Source: Chloroflexota bacterium (GTDB lineage Bacteria > Chloroflexota > Anaerolineae > UBA1429). From it: a DNA stretch of 64,000 nucleotides. The stretch is from contig JAAYDC010000027.1 of assembly GCA_012729455.1 (NCBI GenBank), positions 1-64,000 of the forward strand. The letters run 5' to 3'. This document shows positions 18,002 through 27,741 of this stretch, piece by piece (the stretch's first letter is position 1; each line of letters opens with the position of its first letter). The notes under the pieces were generated by a model that worked only from the letters and a program-made list of their open reading frames with translations, ran no database searches and was not told the DNA's origin. The translations under genes and the position numbers were made by a program.

Positions 18002-19309
18002 GTGTCCCATCTCGATACCAGCCAGCTGCCGATTTACTGCGCCCACGAACACTGGGGCTCGCTGACCCCGTTTGGCACCTTCCCGGGCGGGTTTACCGCC
18101 GATATAATCCCCGGCTCCCTGCCCGCGCGGCGAGTGGGGTTGCTGGACGTGGTGCTCGACCCTTATTACTCTGGCGTGCTGTACGGTGCTGGTATCCGCC
18201 CGAGCGACCTGCTGCCTGATAACGGCAGTCAACCCGAGGGGGCTGCCCTCGCCATAGTGTGGGAACGGTTCCTAGCGGCGGCTGGTAATACATTGCTGAC
18301 AGGCACCTTTCAGTGCATCCGGCTGGGTATCCGCGCACTATACGGTGTGGATGTACTGCACGCCGGCACCAACGAACTGCTCGCGGCGGACGAGGCCATT
18401 ACCGAGCGCTACCGTGACCCGTTTACCTGGTATCGGCAAGCCATGGATGTGCTGCATATCGCTGCGCTTGTGCGGCCCGTACACCCCGAGTTCTATTACA
18501 GTGACCTCGGCGCCCCGCCTGCTGCGGCTGAAGCCGCCCTGATGCGCACGGTGATGCGCATTGATCCGCTGTTGGATTGCTGGGAGCACGACTCACCGCG
18601 CCGCAAATGCCTGGTCGAACTGACCAATATCGAGGCGGGAGATGCCGCCGGCTGGCGCAAACTGCTCGAGGCCCTCTTTAGCCGCGCTGCTGAACGGGGC
18701 GCACTGGGCATCAAACAGTTACAGGCCTACAGCCGTTCGCTCGATTTCGAGATGGTAGATGACGCCGCAGTGCGCTTTCACGGCGGCCTGACGGACGTCG
18801 AGGTAACCCGCTTTCAGGATTGGATGGTGCACGAGTGCTGCAAGCTGGCGGAGGCCCTCGGCTGGCCGCATCAGGTGCATGTGGGCACCCATAACCTGCC
18901 GCATTCCAACCCGCTGCCGTTGGCAGGGCTGGCGCGCACCTATCCGCGCATGCCGATCGTACAGATGCACTGCTGGCCCTACCTGCGCGAGGCCGGCTGG
19001 CTGGCGCGCCATTACCCCAGCATCTATATCGACTCCTGCTGGATGCCGATCCTAAACCCCGCCTATTTCCGCGAGGCCTTGGCCGGCTGGGTCAACTATA
19101 TACCTTTCGATAAACTCATGTGCTCGCAGGATGCTACCAGCCTGGAGATGGCGGCCGGCTCGATCGAGATGGTGCGGTACATCAGCCAACAGGTGCTTGC
19201 CCAACAAGCCAGCGACCTGGCCGTGGATGCCGGGCTACTGCAGCATACGGCGGAAAGCTGGCTGGCTGGCAATGCGACGCGTCTGTATGGCACCCCCAAC
19301 AAGGAGTAA
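18002..19309 (+). CDS. Amidohydrolase family (TIM-barrel metal-dependent hydrolase)
   Basis: GTG start at 18002; AHEHWG, HQVHVGTHNLPH, VQMHCWPY, CSQDAT metal-site pattern intact. Confidence 0.8.
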   Translation: MSHLDTSQLPIYCAHEHWGSLTPFGTFPGGFTADIIPGSLPARRVGLLDVVLDPYYSGVLYGAGIRPSDLLPDNGSQPEGAALAIVWERFLAAAGNTLLTGTFQCIRLGIRALYGVDVLHAGTNELLAADEAITERYRDPFTWYRQAMDVLHIAALVRPVHPEFYYSDLGAPPAAAEAALMRTVMRIDPLLDCWEHDSPRRKCLVELTNIEAGDAAGWRKLLEALFSRAAERGALGIKQLQAYSRSLDFEMVDDAAVRFHGGLTDVEVTRFQDWMVHECCKLAEALGWPHQVHVGTHNLPHSNPLPLAGLARTYPRMPIVQMHCWPYLREAGWLARHYPSIYIDSCWMPILNPAYFREALAGWVNYIPFDKLMCSQDATSLEMAAGSIEMVRYISQQVLAQQASDLAVDAGLLQHTAESWLAGNATRLYGTPNKE

Positions 19310-19312
19310 TAT

Positions 19313-20350
19313 ATGCAAGCCCTGGTCAACACCGCCCCGTATGTGCTCGAGTACCGCACCTGGGCCGACCCTGAAATGGGCCCCGATGATCTGCTGATCT
19401 GCGTCAAGGCTTGTGCCATCTGCGGCTCGGACATCAAGGGTTATTCGGGCAAGACCGGGCGCCGCCAGCCGCCCATCATCATGGGGCACGAAGCGGCTGG
19501 CGAAGTGGTGGCGCTGGGTGCTAACGTGCAGGGTTTTGCGGTGGGCGACCGCGTGGCGTTCGATTCAACCGTTTACTGCCGGTGCTGTGTAAACTGCCTG
19601 GCCGGGCACGCCAACCTGTGCCTCGACCGGCAGGTGGTGGGCGTCTCCGAGGGCACCTATCGACGACACGGCGCCATGGCGGAATATATCGCGGTGCCCT
19701 GGTGGATCGCCATCCATCTGCCAGACACGCTTTCCTACACCCGCGCCGCGCTGATCGAGACGGTCTCGATCGGCGTACACGCCGCCAACCGCACCCCCCT
19801 CACCCTCAACGACCGCGTGGCGATCATCGGTGCAGGGGCCGTTGGGCTGGTAACGCTGCAGGCTGCCCGCCTAAAGGGCGCCGGCAAAATCGTGATAAGC
19901 GACCTGTCCGAGGGGCGCCTTGCGCTGGCGCGCGCGTTGGGCGCCGATGTGACCATCCGTGCCGACCAAGCCGATGCCACCACCGAGGCGCTGCGGGCTG
20001 CTCTGGGCGCTCAGGGCGCCGATGCCGCCTTTGAGGCGGTGGGGGTGCAGGCCACGGTCGATGCTGCCATCGCGGTGACGCGCGTGGGCGGTTCGGTCAC
20101 GCTGATCGGCAATGTGGCGCCGTGGGTCGAAGTCGCCCTGCAGCGCATTGTCACCGGCGAGCTCAACCTGTATGGGGTGTGCGCTTCGAACCGCGAATAC
20201 TCTGCCTGCGCCGAACTGGTGGCCGCCGGGCGCATCAATGTTGATCCGCTGATCAGCGCCACCGCCCGTCTGGAGGATGGCCAGCAGGTCTTTGATGCGC
20301 TCTACCAGAACCCCGGCGATAACATCCGCACCGTGTTCGTGATGGATTAA
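19313..20350 (+). CDS. Zinc-dependent dehydrogenase (sorbitol/threonine dehydrogenase-like)
   Basis: CAICGSDIKGY, MGHEAAGEVV, structural Zn cysteines YCRCCVNCLAGHANLC. Confidence 0.9.
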   Translation: MQALVNTAPYVLEYRTWADPEMGPDDLLICVKACAICGSDIKGYSGKTGRRQPPIIMGHEAAGEVVALGANVQGFAVGDRVAFDSTVYCRCCVNCLAGHANLCLDRQVVGVSEGTYRRHGAMAEYIAVPWWIAIHLPDTLSYTRAALIETVSIGVHAANRTPLTLNDRVAIIGAGAVGLVTLQAARLKGAGKIVISDLSEGRLALARALGADVTIRADQADATTEALRAALGAQGADAAFEAVGVQATVDAAIAVTRVGGSVTLIGNVAPWVEVALQRIVTGELNLYGVCASNREYSACAELVAAGRINVDPLISATARLEDGQQVFDALYQNPGDNIRTVFVMD

Positions 20351-20351
20351 G

Positions 20352-21467
20352 CTACCAGTCAGCTACAGACCCATCGGCGTGGCGCAGCTGCGGCGTCTTC
20401 CAACTGCCGTCATAGGCGCCTTCCCGCACGGCTTCTTCGTTGACCTCGATCCCCAACCCTGGGCCGGTCGACAGCGGAATGCAGCCCTGCTCGATGGTAA
20501 AGGGCGTCACCAGATAATCATCTCCCAGGCTGACCTGTTCCTGGATCAGAAAGTTGGGCATGGCCGCATCAGCCTGCAGGCAGGCGGCCAGGGCGATCGG
20601 GCCCAACGGGCAATGCGGCGCCATGGCGGCGTAATAGGCCTCAGCCATCGCGCCGATCTTGATCGTCTCGAAAATACCGCCGCAATGTGATACATCCGGC
20701 TGCAGGATCACGGCAGCCTGCTTTTCCAGCACCTCACGAAAACCCCATTTGGTAAACAGGCGCTCGCCGGTGGCCACCGGGATGGTGGTGGAGCGCGCGA
20801 TCGTTACCATCGTATCGACGTTTTCGGGCAAGCAGGGCTCTTCGATAAACATCGGCTTGTAAGGTTCAAAGGCCTGGGCAGCCTGAACCGCCAGCGCCGG
20901 GCTGACGCGACCGTGAAAGTCGATAGCGATATCCATCTCCCAGCCAACCGCCTCGCGCAAGGCAGCCATCTTGGCGGCTGCATCGCGCAGAACGTTGGGG
21001 GGTTCCACGGTGCGCAGCGCCCCGAAAAAGCTGGTCTTGAAGGCCTCAAAACCCTGTGCCAGGCGCTTGCGGGCACTCTCCCCGATCTCTTCCGGAGTTT
21101 GCCCGCCCACGTGGGCATATACACGGATGCGGTCGCGGCAGGCACCGCCCAGCATCTGATACACCGGCACGCCCAATGCCTTGGCATTGATATCCCACAA
21201 AGCCTGTTCGACACCGCTGATGGCCGAAGTCAGCACAGGACCGCCGCGGTAAAACGCCCCGCGGTAGGCGGCTTGCCAAAAGTGGTTGATGCGCCGCGGG
21301 TCCTCACCGATGATCTCTTCGGCCAGCTCGGCTACCGCGGTCGCCACGGTGCGGGCGTGTCCTTCCACAATCGGCTCGCCCCAGCCCACCAGGCCCTCGT
21401 CGGTGGATACCTTGCAAAACAACCAGCGCGGCTTGACGAAAAAGGTCTCAACGGCGGTGATCTTCAT
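20352..21467 (-). CDS. Enolase-superfamily galactonate dehydratase-like (DgoD-type)
   Basis: 371 aa MKITAVETFFVKPRWLFCKVSTDEGLVGWGEPIVEG; FIEEPCLPEN, ATGERLFTKW. Confidence 0.9.
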   Translation of the reverse strand: MKITAVETFFVKPRWLFCKVSTDEGLVGWGEPIVEGHARTVATAVAELAEEIIGEDPRRINHFWQAAYRGAFYRGGPVLTSAISGVEQALWDINAKALGVPVYQMLGGACRDRIRVYAHVGGQTPEEIGESARKRLAQGFEAFKTSFFGALRTVEPPNVLRDAAAKMAALREAVGWEMDIAIDFHGRVSPALAVQAAQAFEPYKPMFIEEPCLPENVDTMVTIARSTTIPVATGERLFTKWGFREVLEKQAAVILQPDVSHCGGIFETIKIGAMAEAYYAAMAPHCPLGPIALAACLQADAAMPNFLIQEQVSLGDDYLVTPFTIEQGCIPLSTGPGLGIEVNEEAVREGAYDGSWKTPQLRHADGSVADW

Positions 21468-21486
21468 GTTTGCGCTCCTGTTCGAG

Positions 21487-22080
21487 TTATCCTGCCAACC
21501 AACGGCTAAAGACGGTAAAAAAGCCGGCGCCTATGAGTGCCAGCACAGTCGCTTTGACGGTTTTCCCCAGCCAGCATGCCAGGAGGAATTTCCAGACGGG
21601 GTAGCGCATGGCACCGGCAGTGAGTCCAGCCAAGTCAAAGACCGGGTTAGGGATCGCCGAGAGGATAAAGAGCGTCAGGAACCCACGCCTGCTCATCCAG
21701 TCTTTGACGCGCTCATAGTAGCGGCTCTTTTCCACCACCATACCACCGCCAAAACCTGCCAGATACCCCGAGAGCTCGCCGATCGGCTCAGCCACACCGG
21801 CGATCAACCCTACCAGCCAGGGGTTGAGCACACTACCGCTGGCAAAGTTGACGGCCAAACTAGGGATCGGCAAGAGCACGGTGGCATTGCCCAGCACGTT
21901 GATGAGAAAGACGCCCAGATACCCCCAGCCCCGCAAGGCGAGAATCTCGTCGCGAAAGATCAGCACCAGAGCGGTAATCACCACTGAGAGCATCAGCGCC
22001 ACAAATTGGGTGCGGTGCTCCCGGATAAAGGCACCCACCCGCGAAGGCACTGGTTCGGCAGGAGCCGGAGGCATGCTCAC
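21487..22080 (-). CDS. VTT/DedA-like membrane protein
   Basis: 197 aa hydrophobic; GSVLNPWLVGLIAGVAEPIGELSGYLAGFGG, NPVFDLAG. Confidence 0.75.
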   Translation of the reverse strand: MSMPPAPAEPVPSRVGAFIREHRTQFVALMLSVVITALVLIFRDEILALRGWGYLGVFLINVLGNATVLLPIPSLAVNFASGSVLNPWLVGLIAGVAEPIGELSGYLAGFGGGMVVEKSRYYERVKDWMSRRGFLTLFILSAIPNPVFDLAGLTAGAMRYPVWKFLLACWLGKTVKATVLALIGAGFFTVFSRWLAG

Positions 22081-22853
22081 TGCTCGATGATCTCGATGGT
22101 GGTGATCATATCTCCCGCCGGGCCACGGCGTGCTGGGTCGCGCGGGGTGATCTGGCGTAGGACGTCCATGCCGCTGATCACTTTGCCAAAGATGCTATAG
22201 CCGCCATCCAGGTGCGGGGCTGGACCATAGGTGATGTAGAACTGGCTGCCGTTGGTATTGGGGCCGGCATTGGCCATCGCCACGATGCCCTCGCTGTCGT
22301 GACGCAGCTTGGGCGTGACCTCGTTATCGAACTGATAGCCCGGGCCGCCCATGCCCGTGCCAGTCGGGTCGCCGGTTTGAGCCATAAAGCCTGGGGTCAC
22401 GCGGTGAAAGGTAACCCCGTCGTAATAGCCCTGGCGTGCCAGAAAGACAAAGTTGTTGACGGTAACCGGCGCCAAATCGGCATACAGCTGGATGCGGATA
22501 TCGCCCTTGACGGTCTTGATCAGCGCTTCATAAGTCTTGGTCGGGTCGAGAGCCATTGCGGGCGGTTGTGACCATTGCATGGGTACATCTCCTGATTGGT
22601 TATCTGTTTGAACGGTTGGTTCAGCAGTTGCGTAAGAATCAACCCCCTCCTGGGGCGTGGCGGTCGCGATGGTAAGGTTGGGCTGCTGGTTGGGACGCAC
22701 CACCGCGAAATAATAGAATGCCGCGCCCGCCAGCAGGATAGCCGCGACGATCGCCACCGCTCCCCACAGCTCGCACTGAGCACGTCGTTTCTTTTCTGCC
22801 TGGGTCGGGCGGGTCCTTTTGGTAGTGGTTGCCACCGGGCGTTTCTTGGTCAC
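22077..22853 (-). CDS. Membrane-anchored cyclophilin-type peptidyl-prolyl isomerase
   Basis: N-terminal TM, then IRIQLYADLAPVTVNNFVFLARQGYYDGVTFHRVTPGFMAQTGDPTGTG. Confidence 0.93.
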   Translation of the reverse strand: MTKKRPVATTTKRTRPTQAEKKRRAQCELWGAVAIVAAILLAGAAFYYFAVVRPNQQPNLTIATATPQEGVDSYATAEPTVQTDNQSGDVPMQWSQPPAMALDPTKTYEALIKTVKGDIRIQLYADLAPVTVNNFVFLARQGYYDGVTFHRVTPGFMAQTGDPTGTGMGGPGYQFDNEVTPKLRHDSEGIVAMANAGPNTNGSQFYITYGPAPHLDGGYSIFGKVISGMDVLRQITPRDPARRGPAGDMITTIEIIEQ

Positions 22854-23893
22854 GACTTTACCTCTGGCAGCGGGTTGTTGATCAGGTCGGGGCGCTCCAG
22901 GCGAATGAGGATCATCAGCGCCATGGCAGCAGCAGCCGCCCCCACCAGATAGCCCTCCAGGATACCCGCCTTTGTTATGTAAATCGCGAGCATCCCGCAG
23001 GCACAGCCCGCCAGATACAGCACCATAACGGCTTCGCGCCGGCTATAGCCCATGCGCAACAGGCGGTGCGAGGTGTGATCCTTGCCGGGAGTCGTCAGTG
23101 GGTTGAGCCCACGCCGCAGCCGCGAGATGCTCACCAGAGCTGTATCAAAGAGCGGTACACCCATCACCAGGACGGGGATCATCCAGGTGACAAAAGTGAC
23201 GTTTTCCGGAAAGCGCAGCTTGATGGCGACGGCAGCCAGCATAAAACCGATAAAGTGGCTTCCGGCATCTCCCATAAAAATGCTGGCGGGGTTGCGGTTA
23301 TAGTTTAGGAAACCGAGGCAAGCACCAAAGAGGGCGGCACATAGCGCCCCCACCAGGGACTGGCCGGATAGCACCGCCAGCAACATCAAAAATCCGCTGG
23401 CGATGGCGGCGATACCGGCCGAGAGGCCATCCATGTTATCCAGCAGGTTCATGGCGTTGGTGATCGTCAGCACCCACAGAATGGTGATGCCCACGTTGAG
23501 CCACTGCCATTCTGTGCTGCGCACCTGCACGCCGGTGAGCACCAGCGCTGCCGCTGCTCCCAGCTGGATCAGCAGTTTGAGCCATGGCGGCAAGCCGTGG
23601 CGGTCGTCGATCAAGCCCATCAGAGCACAGGCCGTCGCACCCAGAAAAATGGCCATCAGCTCACGCAGGTAAAAGAAATCGCCCAGGAGCAGGAGCGCCG
23701 CTACCAGCGCCACCATAAAGGCCAGGTAGATGGCCGCACCGCCCATCAGCGGTATGGGGGCGCTGTGCAGCTTGCGAGCGGCAGGCTGGTCGAGCAGGCC
23801 GATGCGAAAGGCCAGCCAGCGCACTGCCGGCGTAACGACCAGCGCCAGAACAAAAGCGATCAGTCCGATCCACAGCGGGGTATACATCTGCAT
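22850..23893 (-). CDS. MraY/WecA-like undecaprenyl-phosphate sugar-1-phosphate transferase
   Basis: 347 aa polytopic; GLIDDRHGLPPW, NAMNLLDNMDGLSAG, MGDAGSHFIGF. Confidence 0.92.
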   Translation of the reverse strand: MQMYTPLWIGLIAFVLALVVTPAVRWLAFRIGLLDQPAARKLHSAPIPLMGGAAIYLAFMVALVAALLLLGDFFYLRELMAIFLGATACALMGLIDDRHGLPPWLKLLIQLGAAAALVLTGVQVRSTEWQWLNVGITILWVLTITNAMNLLDNMDGLSAGIAAIASGFLMLLAVLSGQSLVGALCAALFGACLGFLNYNRNPASIFMGDAGSHFIGFMLAAVAIKLRFPENVTFVTWMIPVLVMGVPLFDTALVSISRLRRGLNPLTTPGKDHTSHRLLRMGYSRREAVMVLYLAGCACGMLAIYITKAGILEGYLVGAAAAAMALMILIRLERPDLINNPLPEVKS

Positions 23894-26800
23894 CAGTTGC
23901 CAGCCCCGGCCATGCGTTGCTCAAGCTGCTTGATATAGGAGGTGAACTGCTCCCTTTGGTTATCAGGCGCAACAGCCTCAGCCTGCCGCAGGTAAAGGAT
24001 CGCCTGATCGAGCTGCCCAATGCGCTCGTTAAGGAGGGCAAGGTTCTTGAGGGTATTGATATCCTGCGGGAGTAATGATAACACTTTCAGATTGGCGTCG
24101 ATCGCCTCGGTGATGCGGTTTTGTTGCATGAGCGCATAAGCCATAGCCGATAAGGCAGCCGGCGAGTTGGGTTCGAGTGCCAGCCCCTTGTTGTAATAGT
24201 CTTCGGCAGCGGCATAGTCCTGAGTACGCAGTTTCAGATCGCCGATGTAAAAATAAGTGTTGGCATAACGGTCGTCGACCTGTAATGATGCCTCGTAGTA
24301 TTCCAGCGCCTTGGCGTCGTCACCAGCGATAAAGTAGACCTGCCCGAGTTCGTCGATCAGCTGGGCGCTGTTGGGACTGAGTTCCAGGGCGTGCCGGTAG
24401 TAGGCCAGTGAACGCTCGATATAGCCGGCACGCAGAGTCGCGTCGGTCTCAGATTCGGCCCAGGTGCGGTAAAAACGCCCCAGGTTGGCAGTATGGTCGG
24501 TGTTGAGTGGGTTGAGCGACTGGGCTTTGGTGAGCACCTGCTCGGTCCGGTTCATGATAGCAGCCTTGACGCGACCATCCTGCTCAACTCGGGCACGTTC
24601 CATCATCGCACGCCCCAAAAACAACCAGTAATAGTCCTCGGTAGGGGCAAGGTTGGTAGCACTGGTATATATCTGGATGGCGCCATCCCACTGGCGCATT
24701 TCGTCATAGCGCAGACCCTGCTTGAAGATGATATCCGCTTGTACAGGCTGCAGGTTGACGACTATCGTCAGAAAGAGTGCCAGCGCCACACCAACACCAC
24801 CGCCAAGCCAGGCGCCCAGCCGTCCGGCAGCTGCCGGGAACGGTTGGGTAAAATACAAAAGTGCCGTCAGCACCAGCCAGATCAAGACCATCCAGCGATA
24901 AAAGCTGTCGATCAAGCTGGTCACCAACCTCAGGTTGACGAGCAGCAGCGCCTGCATCAGCGCATACAAGAGACCCAGGCCAAGGGCGATGCCTGCTACC
25001 ACCACCCCCCAGCGCAGCCACCAACTGATCGGTCTGGCGGGGAACACTGCGCCGGCTTCGGCCAGGATCACGGCGACGCCCACGATCCAGCTGGCCAGCA
25101 CGATGTAAAGCGCTCCCAGACTGCGCACCTCGGGCTGTTGCTTGGCAGTAAAAGTGGTAAAGGCACTCACCAGCACCTGCCCGGCAGAGGTATATTGCAT
25201 TGGGTTGGTGATATAGTTCCAGGCGATGACGGAGAGGATCACTCCCAGCAGGATGGCCAGACTGCCAAAGTGGCTGATAGCACGGTTACGCTCAGAGAGC
25301 GGTACCGGGGGAGCAGGGAGCGCACGTGTGGCTGAAGCGCTGCGCCGTTTGCCCTTGCTGCTTCGGCCAGCCGGCAGCACAGGCACGACATCCGGTTGCG
25401 CTGCAATACACGGTTGGGCTTCCAGGCTGCGCTGTGCGAGGGCTACCGTCAGCCCCAGCGATACCCAGAACATCAGGCGTGTGACGGCAATAGCGATCCC
25501 AAAGTTGATCTCGACCAGATGCGCCAGCACGCCGCCGGCCAAAGCTGCCAGCCAGACCAGGCGCCAGGCCTCGGAGGGCTCGCCGTGCGGCTGACGCGCC
25601 AGGCGGATTGCACCGGGCACCGCATAGATAAACAGGCCGATAACAAAACCCACCATACTGCCGACGCCGGCATAGGTGCCGTCAGCATCCCAGGCGAATG
25701 GCAAGATCAGCCCAGCGATGGCGCCGCCGCCCACCAGCAGGCTAAACCACATAAGCGAGCGCCTGCCCCAGTTGACCCCGATATGTTTAAAACTGTAATA
25801 AAACAGTGACGCAAACAAAAAGATATAAGCCAGGTACCCCAACACGCCGGTGATCACCAGGGTATCGAGGGTTTCGTTATGCGATCGATCCGGCGAGGCC
25901 GTGCGTGACTCATAATGCGCCAGCTCGGGCGGGTAAAAGCGGTTGTAAACCACATACATCGTTTCGGGCCCATAACCCACGATGGCGCGCACCGGGTCGG
26001 AGCACAGCAGGCGGATCGTCCCCTGCCAGATGAGCAGGCGCACCTTGCCGGTGCCGCCAGTGGTCTCGAGCAGGTTACCAAGACGGCCCAAGTACGGGAT
26101 TGTACGCAGGCTCTGTAATGGCGACTGCGGCAGGTTGAAGACCAGCAAAAAAGCCACCACCACCATGGCGCCCGCCAGCCACAGCCAGATCACGCGCCGC
26201 CAGCGCATCACTGCCAGGGTCAACAGGCTAAAGAGCGCCATGCCAATAATAAAGCCAAGTTGCGGACCGCGGCTGCCCGAATAGATCAGACACATCAGCT
26301 GAGTGTTGAGGATGAACAAATAACTCGCCAGGGCGATAAAGGGCCCGCTGCGTTGACGCAGATAGGCCGCCAACAGGGCAGCCGCCACGATCACCAGACC
26401 GCCAAAGAGCAGGCCGCGTTCCAAGCCGAATTGCGTCCAGGTGATCACTTCGCCGGCAAAGAGCAGCAGGCATACCAGCGCCAGTATCCAGCGGGTGTGC
26501 GCTGCGAGCGGCTCTGCCAGTTTGCGCCAGGCATTCACCAACCGGGCGAGCGTCAGCGGGATGACCAAAATCAGATAAGCGCCCACAAAAATGGCGTTGC
26601 CCATGTTGGACGCCACGCGCGCCGTCACATCCGCGCCCCACGGCATGGAATCGAGGTTGAGGTGCTGGATGATACCGTACAGTGAAACAGGCAGACTGGT
26701 GAGGATCACCACCGTCATCAGGCGCTCGAACTGCTCACGCCGGCGCAACTCGGCAATCAGCACCAGCCCGACCACAATATAGCTATAGGTCGTCAAGGTA

Positions 26801-27147
26801 CCCTGCAGGCGTTGATAAGAGCCAAACCAGCTGGTGTGCGGTACGACCGAGAAGAGGCTGGAGATCAGATAGACGAGCACCGTCAACGCAATCGGCAGCA
26901 CCAGCGGGCGCCTGATCCATTCGCGTAGTGTCGCTCGAGAGTCCCTGGGCCCAGCGGTATATTGGTCGATCTGTTTGGTAAGCCAGGCGACTGCCATAAA
27001 CAGTGCGATGGTACGCAAGAGCGAGAGCTTGTCGGGCTCAAAGACACGGCTCGAGTAAACATTGAAAAAGAGGGGCACCAGGATCGCTGCCAGCAACCAA
27101 CCGCCCTCTAGGACTTGCTCACATAGGCGGCTCAACTTGGTTGGCAT
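23893..27147 (-). CDS. O-antigen ligase-like membrane protein with C-terminal TPR repeats
   Basis: 1084 aa; multi-TM, GYGPETMYVVYNRF...SHNETLDTLVITG, then TPRs. Confidence 0.88.
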   Translation of the reverse strand: MPTKLSRLCEQVLEGGWLLAAILVPLFFNVYSSRVFEPDKLSLLRTIALFMAVAWLTKQIDQYTAGPRDSRATLREWIRRPLVLPIALTVLVYLISSLFSVVPHTSWFGSYQRLQGTLTTYSYIVVGLVLIAELRRREQFERLMTVVILTSLPVSLYGIIQHLNLDSMPWGADVTARVASNMGNAIFVGAYLILVIPLTLARLVNAWRKLAEPLAAHTRWILALVCLLLFAGEVITWTQFGLERGLLFGGLVIVAAALLAAYLRQRSGPFIALASYLFILNTQLMCLIYSGSRGPQLGFIIGMALFSLLTLAVMRWRRVIWLWLAGAMVVVAFLLVFNLPQSPLQSLRTIPYLGRLGNLLETTGGTGKVRLLIWQGTIRLLCSDPVRAIVGYGPETMYVVYNRFYPPELAHYESRTASPDRSHNETLDTLVITGVLGYLAYIFLFASLFYYSFKHIGVNWGRRSLMWFSLLVGGGAIAGLILPFAWDADGTYAGVGSMVGFVIGLFIYAVPGAIRLARQPHGEPSEAWRLVWLAALAGGVLAHLVEINFGIAIAVTRLMFWVSLGLTVALAQRSLEAQPCIAAQPDVVPVLPAGRSSKGKRRSASATRALPAPPVPLSERNRAISHFGSLAILLGVILSVIAWNYITNPMQYTSAGQVLVSAFTTFTAKQQPEVRSLGALYIVLASWIVGVAVILAEAGAVFPARPISWWLRWGVVVAGIALGLGLLYALMQALLLVNLRLVTSLIDSFYRWMVLIWLVLTALLYFTQPFPAAAGRLGAWLGGGVGVALALFLTIVVNLQPVQADIIFKQGLRYDEMRQWDGAIQIYTSATNLAPTEDYYWLFLGRAMMERARVEQDGRVKAAIMNRTEQVLTKAQSLNPLNTDHTANLGRFYRTWAESETDATLRAGYIERSLAYYRHALELSPNSAQLIDELGQVYFIAGDDAKALEYYEASLQVDDRYANTYFYIGDLKLRTQDYAAAEDYYNKGLALEPNSPAALSAMAYALMQQNRITEAIDANLKVLSLLPQDINTLKNLALLNERIGQLDQAILYLRQAEAVAPDNQREQFTSYIKQLEQRMAGAGN

Positions 27148-27170
27148 TTGGTCTCCGGGCTTAAAGGATA

Positions 27171-27716
27171 TCAGCCAGACTGGCTGTCGCGGGTCAACTT
27201 GATCCCTTCACCGGCCGGCTCCGGGCGCGGACGATCGAGCACCGAAACAGTAGCCGGTTTTTGGGCACGCTTCGTACGGCGGCTCGCCAGCGCATGCAGG
27301 CCGTTCTGCACCACCGCGTTCAGCTGGGTGATGCTGCCGGCCAACTGGCGCAGGCTCTCTTCGGCATAGTCGTCGGCGCCATTAACGATCGCCACCGCAT
27401 CTTCGCGCGCATCCCGCAGGATTTTATCGGCCTGTTCCTGGGCCTGACGTACGACGGTGCTATCATCGAGCGTTTTTTCGGCGCGGTATTGCGCCAGGCG
27501 CATGATCTCGGAGGAAGAGGCCTGCGCTTTATCCAAGAGCTCGTTGCGCTGCGCCAACAGGCTGCGCGCCTCTTTGACCTCGTTGGGCACAACCATGCGC
27601 AGCTGCTCGATGACATTATTCAGTTCGGCCTGGTCGATGATCAGACGCCCACCAGGCAAACGCATGGCTTTGCTGCTCATACGCTCGAGATGATCGATGA
27701 GTTGGTGAATATCGAT
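27171..27716 (-). CDS. coaD-linked coiled-coil (ATPase-like/DivIVA-like) protein; start probably ATC
   Basis: (M)DIHQLIDHLERMSSKAMRLPGGRLIIDQAELNNVIEQLRMVVPNEVKEA; SD AGGGAG 7 nt before ATC at 27716-27714. Confidence 0.7.
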   Translation of the reverse strand: MDIHQLIDHLERMSSKAMRLPGGRLIIDQAELNNVIEQLRMVVPNEVKEARSLLAQRNELLDKAQASSSEIMRLAQYRAEKTLDDSTVVRQAQEQADKILRDAREDAVAIVNGADDYAEESLRQLAGSITQLNAVVQNGLHALASRRTKRAQKPATVSVLDRPRPEPAGEGIKLTRDSQSG

Positions 27717-27741
27717 GATGCTACTCCCTGTGCGCGGGTGA

